From G965213525 sp965213525 (lineage in GTDB: Bacteria > Actinomycetota > Acidimicrobiia > Acidimicrobiales > Poriferisodalaceae): a stretch of DNA of 64,000 bases. How positions within the stretch are numbered: the stretch's first letter is position 1; each line of letters opens with the position of its first letter. The position numbers and the translations under genes were made by a program. The stretch is from assembly GCA_965213525.1 (NCBI GenBank), contig OZ243889.1, positions 868,001 through 932,000 on the forward strand. The letters run 5' to 3'. Positions 1 to 7,420 of this stretch are shown here, piece after piece. The notes beneath the pieces were generated by a model. It worked only from the letters and a program-made list of their open reading frames with translations. It did no database searches and was not told where the DNA came from.

Positions 1-121
1 CCACGCCCTGGCCTGGGTGATCGCCGAGGCCGAGGCCCTCGCCGGCCAGGCGGTGGTGATCAACCTGTCGGGCCGGGGGGACAAGGACGTCCAGCAGGTG
101 CAAGAGCTCGCCGACCGATGA
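1..121 (+). CDS. trpB: Tryptophan synthase beta chain, C-terminal fragment
   Basis: Only the last 39 codons are present, read from base 2; the gene begins upstream of the window. The fragment ends in a helix followed by the glycine-rich strand NLSGRGDKD, the typical end of TrpB. The enzyme condenses indole with serine to make tryptophan, using pyridoxal phosphate, in a complex with TrpA. Its TGA stop (119-121) overlaps the ATG of trpA as ATGA, so the two subunits are translationally coupled. The identification rests on a short segment plus the adjoining trpA. Confidence 0.9.
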   Translation, partial: HALAWVIAEAEALAGQAVVINLSGRGDKDVQQVQELADR

Positions 122-939
122 TCCAGGTCTCGGCGGTCGGGGCGACCACGTCGGGCGAGGCGACCACGTCGCTGGAGGCTCACCTGCGGGCCCGGCGCGC
201 GGCCGGGCACAAGCTGCTGGTGCCGTACGTGACCGCCGGCATCACCGACGAGTGGCTCGACGTCGTGGAGGCGGTGATCGGTGCCGGCGCCGATGCGGTG
301 GAGGTCGGCCTGCCGTTCTCGGATCCGGCCGTCGACGGACCCACCATCCAACAGGCCTCCCAGGTGGCGCTCGACCGGGGCACCAGCCCGCTCGGTGCGC
401 TGGGTGAGCTGGCTGGGCGGCGTGTGGGCGTCCCGCTCGTCGCCATGACCTACTACAACCTCGTGCTGCGCTCGGGCCACGAGCGCTTCGCCGCCAGCCT
501 CGCCAGCGCGGGCGTGTCGGGTGCCATCATCCCAGACCTCCCGCCCGAGCTCGGTGAGCCGTGGCGCACCGCCGCCGAGGCACACGGCATCGACAACGTG
601 CTGCTCGTGGCCCCGGTCACCTCCGACGCTCGCCTCGAGCTGCTGGCCGGGCGCACGGCGGGGTTCCTCTACTCGGTCTCGACGATGGGCACCACCGGCG
701 AGCGGACGAGCCTCGACGAGGCGGCCGGCGTGCTGGCCCGGCGGGTCAAGGCCGTGTCCGACGTCCCGGTGCTGATCGGCTTCGGGATCTCGACGCCCGA
801 GCACGCCGTGGCCGCCTGCGAGGCCGCCGACGGGGTCATCGTCGCCTCGGCGCTGATGCGACGCCTGCTCGACGGCGGCGATGCGGCCGACGTCGCAGCG
901 CTGGTGGCACAGATGCGAGATGCCCTCGACGCCGGCTGA
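118..939 (+). CDS. trpA: Tryptophan synthase alpha chain
   Basis: This is a cytoplasmic lyase that cleaves indole-3-glycerol phosphate to indole and glyceraldehyde 3-phosphate; indole is channelled to TrpB. It is 273 aa, a normal length for this TIM-barrel enzyme. The family signature PFSDPAVDGPTIQ is present. Glu62 and Asp73 occupy the positions of the two catalytic acids (E49 and D60 in the Salmonella enzyme) with the same spacing of 11. The phosphate-binding segment near residues 220-245 (IGFGIST, then DGVIVASAL) is also intact. The ATG overlaps the trpB stop, which fixes the start. The final trp gene is followed 13 bp later by an unrelated CoA transferase, probably in the same transcript. 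Confidence 0.97.
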   Translation: MIQVSAVGATTSGEATTSLEAHLRARRAAGHKLLVPYVTAGITDEWLDVVEAVIGAGADAVEVGLPFSDPAVDGPTIQQASQVALDRGTSPLGALGELAGRRVGVPLVAMTYYNLVLRSGHERFAASLASAGVSGAIIPDLPPELGEPWRTAAEAHGIDNVLLVAPVTSDARLELLAGRTAGFLYSVSTMGTTGERTSLDEAAGVLARRVKAVSDVPVLIGFGISTPEHAVAACEAADGVIVASALMRRLLDGGDAADVAALVAQMRDALDAG

Positions 940-952
940 GGAGGCGGCGGTC

Positions 953-2419
953 GTGGACGCTGACGTCGCGTCGATCGAGTCGCTGACGCCTGGGCCGCCC
1001 TCGGGCGGCGGGATGTTGGACGTCACCGGTGACGAGCGCACCGACGTGTCCGCCTTTGACGTCGACCGCCTGCTCGTCGCCACGGCGTCAGCTGCGATCG
1101 TGGCCGCTGACGCCCTCGGCCTCGACCGGGGCATCGACGGGCCGGCGCGCCGCCTCGATCGAGCGCAGGTGTGGACCACCTGCACGACGCCGGCCGTCGT
1201 CGATGGGGCCCCGGTCCCCGCCTGGGCCGAGTTGTCCGGCGTGTACCCGACCGCCGACGGGCGCCGGCTGCAGCTGCACTGCAACTTCGCCCACCACGCG
1301 GCCGGGGTCGTGGCCCACCTCGGCGTCGCACCCCATCGCGACGCCGTCGCCGAGGCGATCGCCCGGCGCGACGCCATCGACCTCGAGACCGAGCTGATCG
1401 AGGCCGGCATGATCGCCGCCGCCGTGCGCACCCTGGACGAGTGGGACGCCCATCCCCACGCCGTGGCCACCGCCGGGCTGCCGCTGGTGTCGGTGACCCG
1501 CCTGGGCGACGGCGAACCCTGGGCCGACCGCCGGGTCGCCAGCCCACACAGCGGCGGCGGGCCCGGTGGCCTCGGGGATGACGACGACAGCAGCGGCGGG
1601 CCCGAGGACGCGCCGCTGCGCGGCCTGCGCGTGCTGGACAGCTCACGGGTGCTGGCCGGACCGGTCGGGACGCAGCTGCTGGGCGGTCTCGGCGCCGACG
1701 TGCTGCGGGTGGGCGCAGCCCACCTGCCCCACGTGCCCGTCGGCGTCATCGCCACGGGTGCCGGCAAGCGCAACGCATACGTCGATCTGCGCACCGGGGA
1801 GGGACGAGCCCGCTTCGGCGAGCTACTGACCTCCGCGGACGTCTGGATCGATGCCTACCGACCCGGCGCGCTGGCCAGGTGGGGCTTTGACGTCACGACG
1901 CTGGCCGAGCGGGCTCCGGGCCTGGTGATCGTGCAGATCTCGGCCTTCGACCGGATCGGGCCGTGGGCCGATCGGCGCGGGTTCGACTCGATCGTGCAGT
2001 CGACGACCGGCATCCGCTGGGCCGGGGGTCGGTGGGCTCGGGGCGACGGCAGCGACGGCGACGGCGACGAGCCCCGGGGTCTTCCCGTCCAGGCCCTCGA
2101 CTACGCCACCGGGTTCCTCGCCGCCCAGGTGGCGTCGCGACTCGTGCGCCACCAGCGGCGCGAGGGCGGAACCTGGTTGGCCGAGCTTTCGCTGCGACGG
2201 ACCCGGGACCACCTCGTGGCCCTCGGCGGACCCCGGCCCTACCGACCGACAACGTTCGAAGCGGATCCGGCGTGGCTCAGAGGATGGGTGAGCGAGCTAG
2301 GGGCGCTCACCGTCGCCGAGCCGCTCGCCGGCCGCTGGAGCGGACCACCGAGGGCCCTCGGCTCTTCGCTGCCGGCATGGGCCGTCGCGTCCGAGGACCC
2401 GCCCGGCCGTCACCGCTGA
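953..2419 (+). CDS. CaiB/BaiF family (class III) CoA transferase
   Basis: This 488-aa protein is predicted to move CoA between organic acids. The first ~200 residues resemble the C-terminal part of class III CoA transferases. After an acidic/glycine linker comes a normal N-terminal Rossmann-like part (LRGLRVLDSSRVLAGP, then the DAYRPGAL turn). Asp383 in QALDYATGF matches the nucleophilic aspartate of the family. The halves therefore look exchanged relative to CaiB. GTG 953 is chosen because GAGGAGG lies about 10 nt upstream; an ATG at 920 inside trpA and an ATG at 1013 are alternatives. The gene follows trpA by 13 bp. The substrate is not predictable. The C-terminus is short for the family. 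Confidence 0.75.
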   Translation: MDADVASIESLTPGPPSGGGMLDVTGDERTDVSAFDVDRLLVATASAAIVAADALGLDRGIDGPARRLDRAQVWTTCTTPAVVDGAPVPAWAELSGVYPTADGRRLQLHCNFAHHAAGVVAHLGVAPHRDAVAEAIARRDAIDLETELIEAGMIAAAVRTLDEWDAHPHAVATAGLPLVSVTRLGDGEPWADRRVASPHSGGGPGGLGDDDDSSGGPEDAPLRGLRVLDSSRVLAGPVGTQLLGGLGADVLRVGAAHLPHVPVGVIATGAGKRNAYVDLRTGEGRARFGELLTSADVWIDAYRPGALARWGFDVTTLAERAPGLVIVQISAFDRIGPWADRRGFDSIVQSTTGIRWAGGRWARGDGSDGDGDEPRGLPVQALDYATGFLAAQVASRLVRHQRREGGTWLAELSLRRTRDHLVALGGPRPYRPTTFEADPAWLRGWVSELGALTVAEPLAGRWSGPPRALGSSLPAWAVASEDPPGRHR

Positions 2420-2465
2420 ACCTCGCCGGTCCGGCCGGCGCGCTTGGGAGGCCACGGTGGACCGC

Positions 2466-3410
2466 TCAGCCCGCGGAGGCAGGGACGACGACGCCGTGGC
2501 GCGCAGCCTCCCAGTCGACGGCCACCGGCGCACAGACCTCGTCGTCGATGATCAGCCGACCAGCGTCGAGATCGCCGCCGACCACCCACACGCCGAGTCG
2601 GACGTCCTCACCGCCGAGCTCACAGCTGGCGGCGTCGAGGAGCTGACGTCCCGCCGGCGTGGGCGCGACGACGGCCCGCAGGGGTGCCGCCACCGCAGCT
2701 GGCCCCGGCGTGACGTCGCGCTGCGCATCGGCGACGGCGACCTCGGCCGCGGTGACACAGCCGACCGCGACCGCCGCTGCGCTCACCCCGACGACGACGA
2801 AGGTGACGAAGCGGCCGCGCAGCAGCCGCGCGTAGGCGAAGTCGACGATCGTCGCCGCCGGTGCCGGCACCCCGGCGACGTGGTCGGGGTCGAGGCGGCC
2901 GAGTCGTTCGAAGAGCTCACCTGGTGAGGTGTACCCCCACAGGGAGAGGAACCCGGCCCCGTCGAGCTCAGCAGCGAGGCTGCGCCGCTCGACGACCCTG
3001 CCCTGGCGCTCGGCCACCCGGCCCCGCCCGTACTCCTCGACGATCCACTGCCACCGCGGCGGTGCAGCGGCGAGCACCCGGCCCGCCGCGACCAGGCCGA
3101 TCACCACAGCGACCCCCGCCGCGCTCAGCCACGCGACGGGTTCGCCCCGTCGGTCGGCGCCCAGCGCAGCGACGTCGGGCACGACGGCGGTGAGGGCCAG
3201 CAGCACGCCGGCGCCGGGCACGAACGACACCACCCACCTTGTGGTGTCGCGCATGACCTGAGCGCTGCGCCGGTACGCATCGAGGACCATGGGGGACCGG
3301 TCGCCCGCCGACGCCCCGTCGGGGAAACGCACCTCGCCGACGGGCACGCTCGTCGCGGCTCCGACCAGCGCGTCGTGGTCCGCCTCGGCGTCCCCGCGCT
3401 GCTCGGCCAT
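2466..3410 (-). CDS. Predicted three-pass membrane protein of unknown function
   Basis: I do not recognise this 314-aa protein. Hydrophobic segments lie near residues 58-82, 92-115 and 200-225. They are separated by a charged, Arg/Glu-rich cytoplasmic-looking stretch (about 116-195) and followed by a ~90-residue C-terminal domain with two cysteines. The ATG at 3410 is preceded by GGAGG about 10 nt upstream; a longer in-frame reading would run back over the divergent promoter. It is transcribed away from the Phd-like gene, and the 62-bp gap between them holds a perfect palindrome, so both may share a regulator. It converges with the CoA transferase gene. Confidence 0.7.
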   Translation of the reverse strand: MAEQRGDAEADHDALVGAATSVPVGEVRFPDGASAGDRSPMVLDAYRRSAQVMRDTTRWVVSFVPGAGVLLALTAVVPDVAALGADRRGEPVAWLSAAGVAVVIGLVAAGRVLAAAPPRWQWIVEEYGRGRVAERQGRVVERRSLAAELDGAGFLSLWGYTSPGELFERLGRLDPDHVAGVPAPAATIVDFAYARLLRGRFVTFVVVGVSAAAVAVGCVTAAEVAVADAQRDVTPGPAAVAAPLRAVVAPTPAGRQLLDAASCELGGEDVRLGVWVVGGDLDAGRLIIDDEVCAPVAVDWEAARHGVVVPASAG

Positions 3411-3431
3411 CACCGCACCCTCCTGCGGGCG

Positions 3432-3445
3432 CAGACATATGTCTG
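3432..3445. promoter_or_regulatory. Perfect 14-bp palindrome, candidate operator
   Basis: CAGACATATGTCTG is a perfect inverted repeat. It lies in the short region between two divergent genes, 22 bp upstream of the membrane-protein start and 27 bp upstream of the Phd-like start. Phd/YefM antitoxins repress their own promoters by binding palindromes, so this is the natural candidate for autoregulation. That role is inferred from position and family. Confidence 0.6.
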
Positions 3446-3472
3446 TAAGGTGGTCGACGGAGGTGTGGCGCG

Positions 3473-4000
3473 ATGACCGAACCGAACCACCCGGCCCATG
3501 GGAACGGATCGTCGCCGCCCGACACCGCGACGAGGGCCAACCGCAGTTCGACGCCCCCACGCGACCCGTCCGGCGCCGTCGGCGGTGACGGGCTGCCGTC
3601 GGTGGTGGTGACAGCGACCCAGCTCGCCCGTGATCCCGCTGGGGTGCGGGCCAGCGCCCAAGCCCACGGCAGCGTGCTCGTCACCCGCCGCGGCCGCCCC
3701 GCGGCGGTCATCGTCACCGACCCGTCGGTGGTGGGCGAGGCGACCGACTGGTCCGATCCCAACGCCCAGGTGGGTGCTCGCGCCCTCAACCGCAGCGGCG
3801 CCGTGACCGAGGTGCTCGACGCCGTCGCCGACGGTGCCTGCCGGGTGCTGACGGCACGCAACCGGCCGACCGCCGCCGTGGTGTCGCCCGAGGACTTCGA
3901 ACGGCGGTTGCGGGCTCGCCTCGGTGCGGCCTTCGCCGGGGTCACCGTGCCCGCCGCCGACCGCCTGGTCGACGAGGCCGACGAACCCCCCCCGGCCTGA
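3473..4000 (+). CDS. Protein with two tandem Phd/YefM-type antitoxin domains
   Basis: The 175-aa protein has a polar N-terminus (about 1-35). Two copies of the Phd/YefM fold follow: residues about 40-85 (VVVTATQLARDPAGV, then VLVTRRGRPAAVIV) and about 100-145 (SGAVTEVLDAVADG, then RVLTARNRPTAAVV). Both keep the beta-hairpin pattern with R-x-RP-A-A-V. A single Phd domain is normally 70-90 aa and is followed by a toxin gene; here there are two fused domains and no toxin downstream. Such proteins bind DNA and usually repress their own operon. GGAGGTG at 3459-3465 precedes the ATG. It probably acts as a stand-alone DNA-binding regulator; the function is inferred. Confidence 0.7.
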   Translation: MTEPNHPAHGNGSSPPDTATRANRSSTPPRDPSGAVGGDGLPSVVVTATQLARDPAGVRASAQAHGSVLVTRRGRPAAVIVTDPSVVGEATDWSDPNAQVGARALNRSGAVTEVLDAVADGACRVLTARNRPTAAVVSPEDFERRLRARLGAAFAGVTVPAADRLVDEADEPPPA

Positions 4001-4041
4001 ACCACGCTGCGCCTCGCCCGCCAGACCGCACCGGAGCGCCA

Positions 4042-4458
4042 TCACCGGTCGCTGCCGGGGCGACCGAGGTCGGCGACGGCGAGCACCTCGGTGTTGAACA
4101 CGTCGAGGACCTCGGCCTCGGGCTCGCCGACGAACCACTCGTCGAGGCCCGGCCCGGCCAGCGGGCCCCGCTCGTCCACCGGACGGCCCTGTCGGGTCCG
4201 CAGCGCCAGGCGGTGGGCGTCATAGGGCCGCACGAGGGCGGCGACGCGGCGCACGCCCTCGACGACGAGCAGCACCGGCCCCTTGGCCGGGTCGGCGCTC
4301 TGGGCGAAGGCGACGCGGCCGATCACCGGTGCCACCGCACCGTCGACCAGCACCCGTCGCAGCTCGGTCGCCGCCAGTCCCGGGCCGGCGACGAGCAGGG
4401 CGAGATGGGCGCGCACCGCAGCGGGCACGTGGATGCCCTTGTCTTCGCCTCGACCCAT
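4042..4458 (-). CDS. Conserved-looking hypothetical protein
   Basis: This 138-aa soluble protein is not recognised. The middle (about 60-90) has a beta-strand-rich core, VLLVVEGVRRVAALV, followed by a basic patch. The C-terminus is acidic (EPEAEVLDVFNTEV). The codon pattern, with G/C in third positions and hydrophobic strands in this frame only, supports it over competing frames on the plus strand. ATG 4458 is preferred; a GTG at 4467 would add three residues. It converges with the Phd-like gene. Confidence 0.55.
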   Translation of the reverse strand: MGRGEDKGIHVPAAVRAHLALLVAGPGLAATELRRVLVDGAVAPVIGRVAFAQSADPAKGPVLLVVEGVRRVAALVRPYDAHRLALRTRQGRPVDERGPLAGPGLDEWFVGEPEAEVLDVFNTEVLAVADLGRPGSDR

Positions 4459-4640
4459 GGTCACCACCCCGCTCGCCTCGGACGGCTCCGGCGGGCCGCT
4501 CGCTCATCGCACGGCGGGCCGCTGGCGAGGGTCCGGTGGCCCTCGGACGGCCCGCAGCGCTGCGCCACGACCACCGTGAGCGACGCTACCCGGGGGGTGT
4601 GACGCCCTCGCCGACCGCCCGGGGCCCCGGGCGCGCCAGC

Positions 4641-6059
4641 TCAGCGCAACTCGCGGCCCAGCACGGCGCGAGCTGCGTGCCAGCCGCACATGCCGTGCAC
4701 GCCGCCGCCCGGCGGCGTCGCCGACGAGCACAGGTACAGGCCGTCGGCGGGCGTGGCGTACGGCGTCAACGACAGCACCGGGCGGCGGAGGAGCCCGAGG
4801 CCCGAGTGCGAGCCGCCGGTGATGGCGCCGCCCCGCAGGTTGGCGTTCCACGCCTCGAGGCGTGAGCCGGGCCACTCGGCCCGTTCGACGATCCGCTCGC
4901 CGAACCCGGGGGCGAAGCGCTCGATGGCCGCCTCGATGCGGGCCGTCGCCTCGGGGTGGTCACCGGCGGGCACGTGGGCGTAGCCCCACAGCACGTGTCG
5001 GCCGGCCGCCGCCCGGGCGGGGTCGACCACCGACGGTTGCGCGCACAGCACGAAGGGGTGCTCGGGGAGCCGGCCCCCAGCGGCAGCGCGCTCGGCAGCC
5101 GCCACCTCGGGCGCCGTGCCCCCGACGTGCACGGTGCCGGCTCGACGGGCCGGCGCGTAGGACCATGGCACCGGCGCGTCGAGCAACCAGTCGACCTTGT
5201 GGATGCCCACCCCCGGCTCGATCGAGGCCAGGCGCTGGCGATAGCGGTCATCGAGCGCCGGCCCGGCGACCTCGGCGGCGTTCCATGGCGCCAGATCGAG
5301 CAGCACCGCCCCGGCCGGGGGGAGCTCACCGAGGTCGCGCACCGGGCGTCCGGTCTCGAGGCGTCCGCCGAGGGCGGTGAGACGGGCGACCAGGGCGTCG
5401 GTGATCGACTGCGCGCCTCCCGAGGGCAGCGGCCACCCGCCCACGTGGGCCAGGCCGTTCAACAACAGGCCGAAAGCGGTGGTGAGCGGGCGGCTCAGGG
5501 GCAACACGGCATGGGCCGACCCCCCGGCGAGCAGGGCGCGGGCGCCCTCGGTGCGAAGAGCTCTGGCGGTCACCGTCGCCGGGGGCATGCCTCGCACCCC
5601 GAACGCTGCGGCCACCAGGGGGTGGCGGGGCACGCGCAGCAACGGGCCGAGCACCACGTCGGCGAGCTGGTCCCACGTCTCGGTGACCGGCCGGTGCAGC
5701 CAGCGCCACCGGTCGGCGTCGTCGCCGAGCCCGGTGCAGGACGCATCGAGGTCACGCACGAGGTGGGCCCCTTCGCCCCTATCGAGGGGGTGGGCGACGG
5801 CGACCTCGGGGTGCAGCCACTCCAGGCCGTGGGCGGTGAGGTCGTGGGCGGCGAACGCCGGTGACACCACGCCGAGCGGGTGCACGGCCGACCCGGGGTC
5901 CACGATCGCCCCGCTCAGCACGTCGGTGCGACTCGACGCGGCACCCCCGGGCTGGGCCGACGCCTCCACGACCAGCACCGATCGGCCGGCGGCGGCCAGC
6001 TCGACCGCAGCGGTCAGCCCGTTGGGCCCCGATCCGACGACGACGGCGTCGACGCTCAC
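4641..6059 (-). CDS. Phytoene desaturase-family FAD-dependent oxidoreductase
   Basis: The 472-aa flavoprotein begins with a dinucleotide-binding motif, VVVGSGPNGLTAAVELAAAG, then the acidic strand end VLVVEAS and the GG loop that binds FAD. The C-terminus carries the second FAD-contact block, DGLYLCSSATPPGGGVHGMCG, typical of CrtI-like amine-oxidase-fold enzymes. The substrate is unknown, and no carotenoid gene lies nearby. GTG 6059 forms a GTGA overlap with the stop of the DUF4031 gene upstream, so it is the third gene of an SDR-DUF4031-oxidoreductase operon; an in-frame ATG at 6074 is possible. A second, divergent member of the family lies at 32952-34544. Confidence 0.85.
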   Translation of the reverse strand: MSVDAVVVGSGPNGLTAAVELAAAGRSVLVVEASAQPGGAASSRTDVLSGAIVDPGSAVHPLGVVSPAFAAHDLTAHGLEWLHPEVAVAHPLDRGEGAHLVRDLDASCTGLGDDADRWRWLHRPVTETWDQLADVVLGPLLRVPRHPLVAAAFGVRGMPPATVTARALRTEGARALLAGGSAHAVLPLSRPLTTAFGLLLNGLAHVGGWPLPSGGAQSITDALVARLTALGGRLETGRPVRDLGELPPAGAVLLDLAPWNAAEVAGPALDDRYRQRLASIEPGVGIHKVDWLLDAPVPWSYAPARRAGTVHVGGTAPEVAAAERAAAGGRLPEHPFVLCAQPSVVDPARAAAGRHVLWGYAHVPAGDHPEATARIEAAIERFAPGFGERIVERAEWPGSRLEAWNANLRGGAITGGSHSGLGLLRRPVLSLTPYATPADGLYLCSSATPPGGGVHGMCGWHAARAVLGRELR

Positions 6060-6619
6060 CGCGACGTGGTCCACACGAACAGCTCGACCGAGGGGTCCTC
6101 ATCGGGGGGTGCGGTCAGATGCAGTGCGTCGACGTCGAGGTCAGCGGGCACCTCGGGTGGGAGCGGGCCGGCCAGCAGGGCGCCCTGCTCACCGGGGCGG
6201 ACACCGATCAGCATCCGGGTGGCGCGTCCGCCCACTCGCCCCATCGCCACGGTCAGCCGGGGGTCGAGCTCGGTCGCTCCGGGCCGGTCGGGCACCCCGG
6301 TGACGCCGCGTGCAGCGCAGGGGATCACAGGGCCGTCGTGGACGATGTGCCACGGCGACGGGCGTTCGGCGCGGGCCAGGCGCAGCCCCGCCCGGCGCAG
6401 GCTCGCCAGCAGCTGGCGTCCGTCGACGGCCTGGGCGCCCAGGTCGAGGGCGCGCCGGCGGGCCTCGGCGGGCACGTCGTAGTGGTCGCCCTGGAACGAG
6501 AAGCGGCGGCGGCCGAGCGTCGCGGCGAAGGCGTGCAGCTCGTCGAGGGACCGATCGCTCACCAGGTGGGCCCAGCGGTCACCCCGGTGGGCCCACACCG
6601 CCCGGTCGACGAGGATCAC
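6056..6619 (-). CDS. DUF4031 domain-containing protein
   Basis: This is a 187-aa protein of unknown biochemical role. The first ~90 residues match the DUF4031 pattern as I know it: VDRAVW near the start, WAHLVSD, the acidic helix LDELHAFAATLG, then FQGDHYDVP and a final basic helix. The remaining ~95 residues carry a second, less conserved segment ending in VELFVW. The ATG at 6619 overlaps the stop of the SDR gene, and its own stop overlaps the oxidoreductase start. It is therefore the middle cistron of a tightly coupled trio, which suggests related work with the two redox enzymes. Confidence 0.8.
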   Translation of the reverse strand: MILVDRAVWAHRGDRWAHLVSDRSLDELHAFAATLGRRRFSFQGDHYDVPAEARRRALDLGAQAVDGRQLLASLRRAGLRLARAERPSPWHIVHDGPVIPCAARGVTGVPDRPGATELDPRLTVAMGRVGGRATRMLIGVRPGEQGALLAGPLPPEVPADLDVDALHLTAPPDEDPSVELFVWTTSR

Positions 6620-7407
6620 GTGACGTCGTCGACGGCCCCGGCGAGCAGGTCGGGCCCGCGCCGCAGGGTGTGGCCGCCGTCGACGGCGAAGATCTGACCG
6701 GTCACCCAGCCCGAGGCCGGCCCGGCCAGGTACCCGACGGCGGCGGCGACGTCAGAGGGGGTGCCGAGGCGGTCGAGGGGCATCTGGGCCCTGTAGTCGG
6801 CGACGATGCCTGGCGAGGAGGTCAGACCCGCCGACAGTTCGGTGGGGACGAGCCCGGGTCGCACGGCGTTGACCCTGATGCCGGCTGGCCCCAGCTCGTC
6901 GGCGGCGTTGCGGACCAGCATCTCCAACCCGGCCTTGGACACGCAGTACGCCGTCATCAGCCGATGGGTGAGGGCGCCGGCGATCGAGGACAGCGCGACG
7001 ATCGACCCGCCGTCGTCCATCGCTCGGGCGGCGTGCTTGATCGTCAGCATCGCCCCGGTGAGGTTGGTGGCGAGCACCCGGTCCCAGGCGGCGAGGTCCT
7101 GGTCGACGAGCGCGGCGGCGTCGCCCGTGCCGGCAGCGGCCACCACGACGCCCAGGTCGCCGGATGATGCGGCGACGTCGATCGCGGCGGCGACGGCGTC
7201 CTCGTCGGCCACGTCGGCCACGCAGGTGTCGACCGTGGCCCCGGTGACCTCGGCGACCAGGCGGGTCGCCCCGTCGTCGAGACGGTGCGGGTCCCTCCCG
7301 GTCAGCACGACCCTGGCCCCGTCACGGGCCAGACGGGCGGCGCAGGCCCACCCGAGGCCGCTGCCCCCGCCGGTGACCAGTGCCGAGGTGCCGTCGAGAT
7401 CTCCCAC
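6616..7407 (-). CDS. Short-chain dehydrogenase/reductase (SDR)
   Basis: The 263-aa NAD(P)-dependent oxidoreductase has a classical SDR fold. The cofactor motif TGGGSGLG spans residues 12-19. The active site has Ser140/141 with Tyr154 and Lys158 in YCVSK, and the PG motif follows near residue 187. An Arg after the second strand (TGRDP) hints at NADP preference. The substrate cannot be assigned. The GTG start lies 7 nt downstream of TAGCGT (7415-7420), so the operon probably starts with a leaderless message whose promoter overlaps the last codons of copA. It heads the operon with the DUF4031 and FAD oxidoreductase genes. Confidence 0.9.
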   Translation of the reverse strand: MGDLDGTSALVTGGGSGLGWACAARLARDGARVVLTGRDPHRLDDGATRLVAEVTGATVDTCVADVADEDAVAAAIDVAASSGDLGVVVAAAGTGDAAALVDQDLAAWDRVLATNLTGAMLTIKHAARAMDDGGSIVALSSIAGALTHRLMTAYCVSKAGLEMLVRNAADELGPAGIRVNAVRPGLVPTELSAGLTSSPGIVADYRAQMPLDRLGTPSDVAAAVGYLAGPASGWVTGQIFAVDGGHTLRRGPDLLAGAVDDVT

Positions 7408-7414
7408 CTGAGCG

Positions 7415-7420
7415 ACGCTA
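7415..7420 (-). promoter_or_regulatory. -10 element TAGCGT of the SDR operon (leaderless)
   Basis: TAGCGT on the minus strand ends 7 nt before the GTG of the SDR gene. This is the spacing at which transcription would start on the start codon itself. It overlaps the copA stop codon. Confidence 0.45.

Noticed and set aside
3432..3445. LexA (SOS) box
   Set aside because: The palindrome lacks the actinobacterial GAAC-N4-GTTC form.
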